Of a stretch of DNA of 64,000 nucleotides, positions 36,401 to 48,371 are shown in pieces; position 1 is the stretch's first letter, and the number at the start of each line of letters is the position of its first letter. The position numbers were made by a program, and so were the translations under genes. Below the pieces are notes generated by a model, which did not search any database, had not been told where the DNA came from, and saw only the letters and a list, made by a program, of their open reading frames with translations. Source of the stretch: Rostrohypoxylon terebratum (lineage: Eukaryota; Ascomycota; Sordariomycetes; Xylariales; Hypoxylaceae); NCBI GenBank assembly GCA_022497145.1, contig MU385858.1:496001-560000 (forward strand), written 5' to 3'.

Positions 36401-37273
36401 CACACAGTCGAAAAATTCCACAAGGAACAACAGCACGCGGTTCAAGCCGTAGCGAATATGGAAAAAGAATTCGATTGGATTGCTGAAGAAAAGGACAATT
36501 TCGGCCGCACGGGAACGCCATACGACTTCAAGGGCCAGAATATCACGGAGTGCAAGGCGACGCTGAAGACGCTCACAGACCGGTTCCAGGGCATGAAGAA
36601 AAAGATCAATCCCAAGGTCATGAACATGATCGATAGTGTCGAGAAGAAGGAGGTATCGCTCAAGCACATGATGAAGACAGTCATCCGCGATAAGCGCAAG
36701 ATCGAGGAGACCATTGTCAGCCTTGATGACTACAAAAAGAAAGCTCTCCTGCAGACCTGGGAGAAGGTCAATGGCGATTTTGGCCAGATCTTCTCGGAGC
36801 TGTTGCCTGGCGGCAGCTTCGCAAAGTTGGATCCGCCTGAAGGTAAAACTATCAACGAGGGTCTAGAGGTCAAGGTTTGTCTAGGTAAGGTGTGGAAGCA
36901 GAGCTTGACGGAACTAAGCGGTGGTCAACGGTAAGCATTTTCTCTCCTAACCATTCATCCCACGACCCCTTTTCTTGTGCATGGCATGATACTAATTGTA
37001 GCGATTAGATCGCTGGTGGCGCTTTCCCTCATCATGGCACTGCTTCAGTTTAAGCCAGCACCCATGTACATTCTAGACGAGGTCGACGCTGCGCTCGACC
37101 TATCACATACGCAAAATATTGGTCGACTTATCAAGACGCGCTTCAAGGGTTCCCAGTTCATCGTCGTCTCCCTCAAGGACGGCATGTTCCAAAACGCCAA
37201 CCGCATCTTCCGTACCCGCTTCAGCGAGGGCACGAGTATGGTGCAGGCTCTAACCGCCGCGGACTTCAAGTGA
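33431..37273 (+). CDS. SMC2: Condensin subunit SMC2
   Basis: Core ATPase of condensin, which compacts mitotic chromosomes with SMC4 and the kleisin subunit. 1180 residues, the family length. Exons: 33431..33457, 33534..33574, 33637..33757, 33842..36930, 37009..37273. The N-terminus MRVTEVIIDGFKSY is spread over two tiny exons. Walker A is GLNGSGKSN, followed by ILDSICFVLG. Two long coiled coils flank a hinge at about 510-690. The signature motif LSGGQR is split by the last intron, followed by RSLVALSLIMALLQ and Walker B YILDEVDAALD. EEAAGTRMFEDRRDKA is SMC2-typical. Intron 2 uses a GTCAGT donor; intron 3 contains five AATACC units. Confidence 0.97.
33763..33792. repeat. (AATACC)5 hexamer repeat in SMC2 intron
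   Basis: Five exact copies of AATACC, starting six bases after the donor of SMC2 intron 3. Confidence 0.93.
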
Positions 37274-38092
37274 TCGGACTCCTACCTATACCTGCTACCT
37301 TAGATATGTAATTCCTTCAACCTACCTCTCCCGGAAGGTAGACAAGGCGGGCGCGGGTGGAGCGGCGCAGGCGTGGGGGAGTGGGCGGGTTGCCTTTTGT
37401 CGGGTTAACTGCGCGGTTTAACGCATGTATGTAATGCGTGTGTGGCTACGCCTAGCGTGCGCCCGTGCTTACGATCCAATATTGAGGGGAGGGGGTGGGA
37501 AACTTTGGGGAAGTAGATAAAAGAGAGAACAAAAGAGAAAAAAAACGAGGGATGAGACATGAGGAGGTTTTCCCCAATGACGATTGCATGGCGGACCGTA
37601 GAGCATTACTCGTTACGGCCCTCAACGGTTGGATCGAAGGTTGGAGGGACGGGATGGGATGGACGGGCAACACGCAAATGAACGAATGAACGGTATACCA
37701 ATTAACGTCGGTGGATAGGCTATACCATTATGAAATGTTAATGGATGTTTCCAGCAGGTTTTTTTTTCCTCAGGCGATTGTTTTTTTCCCTCTTGTTTAG
37801 GTCGGCAGCCGCCTGAGTCCAGTGCCGATGAATGTCTCACTTCACATTCTATGATTCGCAAACACGAGTTTTCAGTACACTGTGGTATATCATCAAATGT
37901 CCAATGCGTTTTACATATTCTAGGTGAGACCTGTTATATAGCTGTTACCCATTTTTTAATGCACCATGAAGTTGTCTTGATACCACCTAACCACCTCTTA
38001 CTCTCCCCACGTCTCATGATTAAGGTACGTTTTTTTTTTCACGCTTGATGTTAATACAAAGTATGATGGGTAGGACGGTTTTTTTCGCGCTC
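37274..38092. other. Convergent 3' spacer
   Basis: About 820 bases between SMC2 and the MOSC gene, both ending here. Has several T runs (37761, 37782, 38031, 38080). No gene seen. Confidence 0.5.
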
Positions 38093-39768
38093 CTACTGCT
38101 TGATATATACATGTTGACCCCGCTCTTCGACCTCGACAGTCATGCCGACGGCGATCCACGACTCGCGGTTGTCGCCTAGGCTGGCATCGTACAGGGGCGT
38201 CAGCTGCATGCCCAGGCAGCCGTTGAGTGGGGCGCCCTCGTCGACGGCCCGCTTCGCCCTGAGCGACTTGTCCGGCTCGCTCGGGTGCCGGATGCCGGTG
38301 TCGGGGTCGACGTTGGGCATCTTGCATCTGATTGTGGAGTTAGTTATTTTTGATTCTTAAGTCCTAGAACGATCAATCGGGTATGCAATAATTGGTTCCC
38401 ATGCTGGGGAGAAAGAGGAAGGACAAAAGATTGGAATGCTGAAAATATGGCTTCGGAGTTTGAGATGTGGGTGGGAGGGCAGAGGTAGGACAAAGACGGA
38501 ATGAGGGGGTTGGGGGCTGCTTGCCTGACGGTTCTGCATGAAACGTGGAACGAGGCGTCGTTGTAGAGACCTGAGCTTCCCGGCTTGAAGCGGACCTGCT
38601 TCCACGTCTCCTCATCGTAGGCCTCGGCGCCGGAAACTGCATATGGCGTTAGATGGTGTTAGATGGAGGGGACGAGTTGGAGAATATTGGCTTACGGATG
38701 ATGTTGGGTCGGAACCGGAGTACGTCGAGTTCCTTCAAATCATCATCTTTGGGAACCTCTTCGCTGAACTTTTGTATGCTGTTCAGCGTCATCAAATGCA
38801 GAGGATACTAGATTTGGTGTTAGTTTCCGGAGTTTGGATTACGCTAAGAACGGCGCAGTCAAAGGTGGTGAGAAACATACTGCGTCCTGGAATCCAGTCA
38901 CAGGCTGATATCCAGCCTCATCCTTCGTGGGGGCGCATCGATAGACCTCACGTAGCTGGTCTGGCTCAATCCTGAAAATGCCCAATTTATTGCTGACACC
39001 CAAATATCGTTGTAGCTCTGAGGGCAACTCTCTTTCCATGTTGAGAGCATTGACAGTCTCTTTCCAAATTTTGACATTTTCAAACGTGTAGCCGTTCTCC
39101 TTGATCTCTGCCTCGGATGGGAAATCCACCGGGAGCAAAATCTCGATTTCCGGCTCAGCAGCACGTCCTCTTTGAAGCTTCGCCGTAATCGTCGAGTAGA
39201 GACCACGCCAGCCATCTTCCTTCCAAGGGAACCGAATGACCAAAAATGCCTCCTTCGACTTCATCGACTGCTTCCTCAACTTCATCTCATCCGGTAGCCA
39301 GAGGTCGACAGTCACATTGGCTAGTCTCGAAAACTGCCGCTGGGTGATGAACTCCCATTTGTGTTGCGACTTCTCGTCGTCCGAGGAGTTCAAAGACACA
39401 GGGAAAGGGCTCTTGAGCTGCGCAAATGTGAAGAGGCGATCGAACTCTAATCCCGACGGGAGGACTTTGCTCCTCGTCAGTTCGATGCCCTTACATGACT
39501 TGACTGGGTAGATGACCAAGCTCTGAAGCTTAGGCGGTTCGTTGGCTTGTGGTGAATGTTCAGCTGAGAACTGCTTCTTCAAGTTGCTTTTCGAACCATC
39601 TACTCCCGCCTTTGTGTGAGTTTGGATTAACGCATCGGCTTTTTGAAGTCCGACTGGCGGTAAGATCACAACCACGGGTATTAAGAAAGCGAGAATGGTT
39701 ATTGAAAGTAAGAATATGGAGCTAGCATCCAAGTCAAGGCCGCCGCGGGCCTGAAGCAACTCATCCAT
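38093..39768 (-). CDS. Membrane-anchored MOSC-domain protein (mARC-like)
   Basis: 448 residues. Exons on the minus strand: 39768..38881, 38807..38696, 38636..38525, 38327..38093. A hydrophobic anchor near residues 15-38 (SIFLLSITILAFLIPVVVIL) is followed by a MOSC N-terminal beta-barrel (LVIYPVKSCKGIELTRSKVLPSGLEFDR) and a MOSC catalytic part running through VYRCAP, FRPNIILSGAEAYDEETWK, FHVSCRTVRCKMPNVDPDTG and NGCLGMQLTP. The invariant cysteine expected to bind molybdenum cofactor is in SCRTVRCKMPNVDP. Family role: molybdoenzymes that reduce N-hydroxylated compounds, as in mitochondrial amidoxime-reducing component. Intron 3 (38328..38524) begins with GC rather than GT (AG|GCAAGC), and only this join restores the conserved motif. 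The ATG at 39768 was chosen over one 31 codons upstream. Confidence 0.9.
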
Positions 39769-42700
39769 GACGATGCGTTTGCGATTAGTAGTAATTACTA
39801 GGAAAATCCTCGAATCGAAAGTAGTATTAGATGTCGGGTTAGTACTTGTCCAGCAAGACACGTCTTTGTCCTTGTCCTTGGGAGATCTATCGCAGGCAGG
39901 TGACAGGTAGCTACGTGAGAGCTACGTGAGCTACGAGACCAGAAGAATAAGATGAGACGAATATAGGTATGAACAACGAAAGGTGGAACTAGGAGGTCAA
40001 GGAGTTGAAACTAAAAACGAGCGTTTCAAATATGGTTGCATCGTTAGTCCCTCGACGAAACGTTTGAAACACTCGAAACATCTGAGACATTGTTAAGGGC
40101 AAAAATCGACTCAAGTCTCACACCTAATCTATCGCGACTTGTTACTTAATCACGTGACGGAGGCACTGCAAGGTTCACTTTGTTGGTAATAGCGTCGCCA
40201 CTCAGTACGTACCTAGGTCCTAGATCCGGTACCTAGTAGGACCTACATATACATAGGTACCTTAGTAGCTTGTCACACATTATCACGTGATGGCCAGCTG
40301 AACCGCTAACTAGGGCATAGACAGTATGTAAGCTAATGCGAGCGGCTGATTGTTCGGCGAGTACAGAGCTAACTAGTGTTTCAATCAATTGTTTTTTTTT
40401 TCAAGTTGAGAGGATGTGAGCGTGCAGGTTGACATTCTCAACATTCTTCCAGGCATACCTACCCTAAGTAAGAATCTGGCCACATAGCAACAGCCGATCA
40501 TTTGGGTACCTACTAGGTAGTGAATTCATACCTACCATCTACCTACCTACATACCTATTCTATTGCTAACTAAGGGAGGTGCAATTACTCACATTTCGTC
40601 GATGAGAGGCATTCTGGTCGCTGTAGGATTCTATCGTGGGATGATCGCACTAGTAATTCCCCTCCCGAAAACGCACCTAGGGAATAAAGGGTGGGCGGTG
40701 ATCCCGGCACTAGCTAGATCCTGTGTCTTTTCTGAAGTTTTCTAGCAGTCAAGTCAAGACAGCTATGTTGCGTATGCAGCGATGTGATGGTAGTACCAAT
40801 CACACCCCAGCCATCCTCTGACTGACGTATTCGTCAGCAAGGGTTGGTGGAAATTATCAAGCCCGAAATCGATAGAAGGATCGTCAAACACCCGAATAGC
40901 CACCGGTAAGAGTTTACCTTTGCTCCTATTATCACGGTTAAACATGCTAGATCGTGTACGACCTAGTTAATCAGCGAGGCTTTTAGGTAAGTTTGGTTGA
41001 ATTCAATAGAATAATAATATGGAGTTAATGGGGTTGATGGAGTCGTATTTCAAATAGGCAAGCCACATGTCGAACGAGAGCGAAGAAGCGTCTCGGTATC
41101 GTCTCCGAATGCAACGAAGCCCGATATATGGGTATCCCGGAGTCGAACTACCGTACTAAGATGCAACCATGGCTTGTTACCCACGGCCGCCGAGTCGGAG
41201 ATATCGGGACTCTCGAGTCAACCAACTAATGCAAGGTACCAGGCACGTTGTCCAGGCAATAAAGGGGCACACGTGTGGGTAGGTAGGTTGTCCATGTCCA
41301 GGGAAGCTTCAATCGCACGCGGTGGCGCTCACCGCTAATAGAGAATTGCTGTCGACAGCGAAATACATGTGTAAGTTAAGAGCTTGCATATTGTATGTCC
41401 AGAATTCCGGCTTCACTTTCATTTCAGGTTGGCCAGCCTCCTTAGCGCCCATATGCAGAGCTAGTCTCAAAAATCGCGTCAGTCCACGTACTGGGTAACA
41501 GCCCCCTGAAAGTTGGAAGAGTTTGGTTGGCTTTCATTGCCAAGGACTTGACAACACGCCGGACGCCTCTGCATCAGCTTACTGTAGGGCAATGGGGATC
41601 CGCGGCGGCATTCACCACAATCATGTATGTGGTAATCCATTCTGGGCAGGTTGTCAAGTTTTCAGGGCCGATACGGCCAGGTAGGTGACAGCCAGATAGG
41701 AAAATGCACATGCTTGGTACATTACGTCGTTAGGCTGTTTATGGCAGAGGGCGATTTCGGGCTGATAGTCCCGCGGAAGTAGCCAACGTTCTCCGCATCC
41801 TTTCTTGCTCCCCCTTATACGTCCTAGCAAACGCAGGTAGCCGGACGAGTGAGGCTACCCCAGCAATAGATGAAATGTCTAGAGATAAGAACCAGGCTAT
41901 TCATTCACGCGTGACTTTCGGGCTTTCCGCTACTATTCGTAAAGCAGCCTATCTCCTACAGCATCTTTCCAATATCTCTATTATGACGGCTTATCACTTA
42001 TCACTCGAAAGCAGACCAACATCTAGTATATGCCACTTGCATAGAACCAAAGGCGGAACGTCTTGAGTTCGAACCAATGACATTAGGAAACTATCCTGCC
42101 ATTACAAATAGTATCGGGCGCCAACCGTGTGCATGGCAAAGCGGACTAACTGTACTGTAGACACACAGGTGGGAAAAAGCCATGTGGAAAACACCACTAA
42201 GGGTAGATCTAGATAGAATCGGGCATAGGAGCTACATTAACTCTGTGGTTCAGCCAGCTAATTTAGCAGCCTCATGGAGGATTCTCCACAGAAAGGATGC
42301 CTACATAGTATGAGGTGTGTATATGCACCACTATACGTACATAGCGCACATAACTATGGCTTACCTATCAGCTACCATAACGTTTTTGCTCCGGCTGTCG
42401 TACGAAGCCATGTGTGCAGATGCTTATACCTTATGTAAGTAAGGGCTCATGATACGTAGGAACTGATCGCATCATCAGCCGGCTTATCTTTTTTTAACCA
42501 AAGTGGATACAATTGTCGAGAATGTCCGGACTAAGGGGCTGAGAGTTCAGACGGGATTCGCTACCTATCATCTAGCGGATTTGATGAGTCTAGAAATTCT
42601 CTCATGCTACTACGTAGTGTATACTTACTTAGGGATGTGGTGGATAGGGGTATATTATATGTATTATTAGCATACGCTAAAAATTATACCAACGACCAGG

Positions 42701-44501
42701 GAGCCTCCTTGGGGATCAGACCTTCGAGTTAAATGCGAGCGGATTACAATTTCCGTGCTTCTTCTTGAGCTTCGCTGCATAAGGTATCGTAAGATTAGAG
42801 CCAAACTTGCTTATTATTCAGCAGTGGTCCCATAGACTCGGGAAATTCAAGTTTCCTTTTGAAGCCGCTTGCCGCCAGCCCTAGATAGACTGTTCAAATA
42901 AGTTTAGTGTCGTCCATAACTATAGCTGTGTTCCCCATCACACCTCTCCCTTATCGTCTTTCCGTCTTAGCAGGGGTTCCAATCCCCGTCGCTCGGCCGG
43001 GAATCCTGTTCCATAATAAATCGTACTATGTAAATGTCTAGCCTTGCTGACATTGCTACAGCCTAATACATAGTACCTTTTGACAGGAGTCGGTATCACG
43101 GAGGCGGTAACTCAGACGTTTCTAGAATACACGGACACGGACACGCAGTAAAACAACACGCCCCCTGGCGGGTCTTAGCGTAGAAAAGGTGAGCTGGGGA
43201 TGGTGAATCGGCAGATAAAGCTCTACAGATTTGCGACATGGGGTTTCCCGCTGACAGTATCAAGCACGAATAGAGAGAGCCTTGTAGAAGGCTGGTTTGG
43301 TCTAGCGGGAACGCAAGTCATAATGAGCCGCGACATATCTGGTTCCGACGAACTATTGAATTAGCACGGTATCGAGATGATATCCAGAAAAAAGGTCTGT
43401 CTTAGTCCCCTAGATAATCCTTGCGGGTGGAGAACTTTCGGGAGCCTCAAGCCGGAGGCTGGTATTAACTAAGATGAGGCTTATTAGACTTCCTAGTCAT
43501 AAAAAAAATACCTAGGTCCTAGGATTAGGTATTGAACGAAAGGGACAAGCAAGCTCGCGCACCGAACACCGAGATGAACGATACGATACTATACTATATG
43601 TAAGAGACGCGAACTAATCAGAATAGCTCCAATGCAAACTGATCACATTAATTACTGATCCGTCCATTGACGTACATCCCTGATCTGGTTGCCCAGGTAG
43701 GTAGGTCAAGAAGACCAGGTCAGTATTCTACATAGTACATAGTACAATTTCGGGAAGGAAATACGAAATTTAACATTAAGAAACATCATGGGTGTATGTT
43801 CTTGGTCGAACAGGTATAATAGAAGGTTAATATAGCTATAACAAAATAGGTTGTTGTAATACTTGTTGTAATGGAATACTGGTTGTAATATTTTGCGATC
43901 CTGATTCGGAACTCTTAATCTGTCCAATCCATCAATCCTTACCCATGTTTATGCAAAATATACTGTAGGAATACATATAGCTGACAAGGAACAGGGGGCT
44001 TAGCTCGCAAGTACGTCACAACCCACCAGTACACCAGTATACCAGGTGGACCCGTCCACCATTTTTGGACCATTTCACCATTCCGCATACTTTCTAAATA
44101 CATATATATACCACATATTCCTAGTATATATGCAGATATAAGTACGAATATGTATGTACATGCATGTATATGCATGTACTTGAAAGGGGGTGCGGTGGTA
44201 CAGGGGGAGTTAAAGTAAGGTGGGCTGGGTGGGTTAAGGTTGAGCTAGTTCAATGTTGAGCAAGGTCTTAATTAAGTGGCGTCGACCAATTGGGTAGTCC
44301 AATGCCTGCTTTCTTTTCCTTTTCCTCTCTCACACACTCATACACTCACACACTCACACATACCAGAGACCACCAAACTGCCAGACTGCCATGACCTCGG
44401 AATTGACAGATGCTATAATTGTCGGAGTACTTAGCACCAAATGCCAGAAGCTAAAAACTAAGGTCATGAACTACAAGAACTACAAGAACTAGGTTGGAAA
44501 C

Positions 44502-44530
44502 TAGTTTTTTTTTTTTTTTTATAAAAAAAA
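44502..44530. repeat. Homopolymer T run followed by A run
   Basis: About 19 T residues, then ATAAAAAAAA, forming an imperfect AT hairpin in the gene-empty region. Confidence 0.8.
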
Positions 44531-45341
44531 CACGCTGCCAAGAACCCACATCTCGGATCCTTGACTACGGGAATTATCAGATGAATGGCGAGTGGTAAAT
44601 GGCAAATGACATCCTTGTACCACAGAGATTTCCGTCCTACGGCATACTACTAGACCGGAAATCCGGGACAGAGGGAATTCGATGGGCGGAGAGCGGATGG
44701 CGGATGCAACGATGGGATGGGACGGTCCCTCTCACATTACCACACTGAGAGCACACACTATTACCAGAAGATCACTCCGAACTGCCCCAATAACCAGACA
44801 GCCAAGGTTGAGCTTAGGGGAGCTAACTGGATCTGCTAAGCTTGTCTGGCCGCCTGGGTTGTCTGGGTTGTTTGGCTTGTCTAGACTCTACACTAGGTAC
44901 AGCATACTTGTCCTACGCCTGCTACTACGACATGAATGAATGATGCCAGCAAGCATATCATTATGCTCTCACCAACGCCATCGATCAAACCGCTGCGGCA
45001 CAGCATGTGTCCCTGGCAAGCCTGGTCACAATCCGGTCCCTGTCGATCATGATCAACCACCGCTGGTAAACTGCTATATCTACCATACTGCGTACATCCC
45101 TATGCAGTAGTAGTATGTACCTACCTATCCTAGGTGCCTATGCGCCATGACATTTCTGCGTGGGATACCTAAATGCTGGCATCACGGTCCCCTGCAGGGT
45201 CGGCCGAAACTCACCGCACACATTCACATTTCACATTACATCGAAGTAGCAAGGCCAGTCAAAAGGACTTTTCCAGCCACATAAGACGGAAAAATTACTT
45301 CAACTACCCAGGTACATAGTACTACGGCCACAGGCTAGCCG

Positions 45342-45395
45342 CTACACAAGCTACACAAGCTACACAAGCTACATAAGCTACACAAGCTATACAAA
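45342..45395. repeat. 9-bp tandem repeat CTACACAAG, six copies
   Basis: Six head-to-tail units, four exact and two with one or two substitutions (CTACATAAG, CTATACAAA). Confidence 0.9.
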
Positions 45396-48371
45396 AAGTA
45401 CTTACATACATACATGCCTGCTTGCTTGCTGACCTACGTATTAGACATGAGTTTTCTGTCACATTACCTCATTCACTGTCGTTACAGATGGCCCTGCCCA
45501 ATGATGCAGAACCGGCTCCTAAGCATGATCAATCCGTTAATCAACTTAATTAATATGGGCAACGCAAGGTTCATGAGCCTCACCGTTTTCACCATTCGTA
45601 CCGAGTCAGTCCTTCTGCATTTTTATCATGTACTGGATGCTCCAACGCTCTGGTCTATGTTCGGGTACACCCCCCCTTTCACACTAGCCCCCTGTCGATG
45701 GCGGATCCAATCAACGGAAGCTTGTGGCTTGCAGTAACAGTGGTACGGTCCCAAAAAGCTCTTCCAGCAGCACCACCGTTCTGTTTTGCAGCTAACGTCG
45801 TATCAACAATCCAGGCCAAAAAGGCTTTTGCCGGGCTAAAATGGATCGGGCCTACAAACCTCGACGGATTTCGACTGGTTTAACGCTCCCAGTCTTCATC
45901 CTCTACAGGTTGGCCACACCTACCACCAACCTAGATAGTTTCCTAAAAAAGCGTCAAGGGTCTCGTCGATCGATAGTGGATATTTTAACATTATTCCGCC
46001 GCACTTGGCTCCCAGCTAGCCCCAGAATATTTTTCACGATCCTGGACGCCTCGCGAACATGTACTATGCAGTATCTACTGTCCGCACAGTATATCTCGCA
46101 TTGCGCGGGAAATTTCGCATGAGAGAAATTATAGTAGTTAGTCAGTAGCTCCGCGGTAAGTTGTGCGATCACGAACGGTAGGTGTCTGTTGCGCGAAACG
46201 GTGAGCAGGCTGTTGCCAGCTGAAGCACTAACGCCTCGGGCTCCCTCATTCGTCTCACGCTGCGTTATGAGATCAACAGATCGAATACCTCCCACTAGCC
46301 GCCGTTGATCAAACCGCGTGGCAGGATCTTAAGCAGTCCTCTATCCCCGGTGTGTGCGCCCCAGTTCCCCGCTGCCTGGCTCGCTGGGTTAACCCCATGC
46401 CTGTCTGCTTGTGGGTGAAGGACCCTTGTCTCTCCTGCCCTTGGTCTTATCTCATCTCTTTGTAAAAGCGGCTGGCGGCAGCAGCAGCATCTACATACCT
46501 ACACAGTACCCGGACTCCCACTCTCTCAATGTACCTGGTAGTACTTTTACGACTTGCCCGAGTTGCCCACTCTTTCGGTAGGTAGATAGCTATGTAAGTT
46601 GATGTGTTATCCACTTGCTCCGTGGGAGTTCACCACTGAAATGGCTTGGCAACGTCTATGGGCAAATATCAGATGGCTGCGTGTCATCGGTTCCTCTCCC
46701 TGACGTCCCGACTCCCACTCACCATGTAGGCCAGGGGGGCCACCCCTGTTGTAGTGTCAACCGGATATCCTCTAGCGGAACAATTCTTATTGCGTAGGTA
46801 TTTTTACGTACCAGAGTAGTGGGCTAAGGCTGTTCGATTTACCCACGCACTTATTGTAAAAGACAAATCGTACAACAGAGGTCATCGTCTCTCGCAGACT
46901 GGCAAATTCTTATGGCCTAACAGACCGTCGCTCGAGCAGTCCCAGAATAATACATCAAGCTATTACCTATGGGGCTACTGTCTCTCTAGACTCTACGTTC
47001 TACCAAGTCAAGCTAGACAGGTTTGCCTGTCCTTGACATTGTTCTTGCCCTCTTTGGCAGAATATACGTATTTCGTGGATACCCCTTAAACTACGATCAC
47101 CCCCAGAAACTATCAGTTCCGGAGCGCGTCTAAACCTGGCGTTGTGGCTCTTCCCATGACCTCAATGCCTTGATATCAGTTCCATGTCGTGTCTTTTCAC
47201 CCTAGAAAACCCCTTCCAACAACAACTCGGCATACGCTAGGCTGTATTTTTACACCATTTCGTCACTAGCCTCGTCGGAAGGGTCAGATCGGATCAACGC
47301 GAGCTGGGGCGGCCAGTATTATTAGATTTCATCGGTGTTGGCAGGCAGTAAAATTGCTTCGGACATTCAGCATTACATAGATCTGTCCTTGGCCTCCAAC
47401 TTGGGGGGTCATTCCTAAATTGTGGGTGGATTCTAACCTCCCGAAAGGATAGCCTGCCAAAACCCAAGATCGGCTTCTGTTCTATAGCACCTTGTCCCTC
47501 GCCTCTTTTGTTACCCGCTGCATAAAAAAAGCCCCGCTATAGCTATCATCCTGTCAGCAGATCCTCAAGACCCTGCTCCCCATAGGTATAGCAGCAACGC
47601 TACTTAGGGGGGCTGCAAGGTGTACTAGAAAAGCCCCACAACTATTTCATCTTCAATGCTTCCTAGTCACTGGTAACCATAGCCGTTGAGCTTCTGGATT
47701 GGCCGTAACTACCGTGAGCACCGCAGCCTAACCAGCCGAGCCAAGCACAACAGCAGTTCCGAGAATTCCCCAGGAGTAAAACTGCCCATTGTTTCTACTA
47801 CATCTGCAGACGATGCGGAAGACCCTCCCTCCTTGTTTGTGAAAATCTTTCCAGTCGAGAAGAGTTTAAGACGGGCAGGACGGCAAGACGGGCGAGTCAA
47901 ATCTTTGGGGACAGAGAGAGTTCTATAGGCGTAGATTCTTCTCGAGGTCACACTGAACTAGCCTATTGGCCAGGCCGAATCCTCTAGTCGATGAGTGTAT
48001 TGGGCCAAATCTTTGCCTTCACCCCTCGAATCAATAGGACCGGGACCCCTCCGTCTCTAACGCATCTTTCACGAAACTATTCGCAGAGTTGGCTATCTAG
48101 AAGATAGCCCGAGAAATAGTCATAAGTCGACGATTACCTAACTTTACCCTACTTGATTACAATTTTTCGAGATACCTTACATCTTGCCCCTATTGTTTAC
48201 ATCGAAATATTCAACGCTGCAACCCATTCAATAGGATCTATTTTTCTCGCAGTTAGACTCGTGTCGAAGCGGGACTGCTCGTCTTTATTTTTCTCTACGG
48301 ATGTGGCCCGAATCTAGGTTGCCCTAGTTAAACGCACATCGAATTTTCCGCTTGGAGGCGAATCCTTCCCG

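Larger units (their letters stand above)
39769..48371. other. 8.6-kb gene-empty region
   Basis: No ORF above about 115 codons and no exon chain with protein features on either strand. Contents: TACCTA/TAGGTA clusters (40205-40265, 40500-40560, 43510, 43690, 45110-45130), a 9-bp tandem repeat at 45342..45395, a T run near 44503-44520, and a possible 5' leader for the next gene after about 48200. I cannot identify transposon proteins, terminal repeats or tRNA genes. It could be decayed mobile DNA, a non-coding transcript locus or a large promoter for the downstream regulator. Confidence 0.55.

Noticed and set aside
41130..41165. Minus-strand GTTCGACTCCGGGATACC resembling a tRNA 3' end
   Set aside because: The would-be T stem does not pair and no cloverleaf can be drawn.
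42965..42995. tRNA T-arm-like GGGG-TTCCAAT-CCCC
   Set aside because: No pairing acceptor stem, anticodon arm or A box within 100 bp upstream.
47686..47928. 80-codon plus-strand ORF in the gene-empty region
   Set aside because: No homology signal I recognise, no neighbouring exons and ordinary composition.
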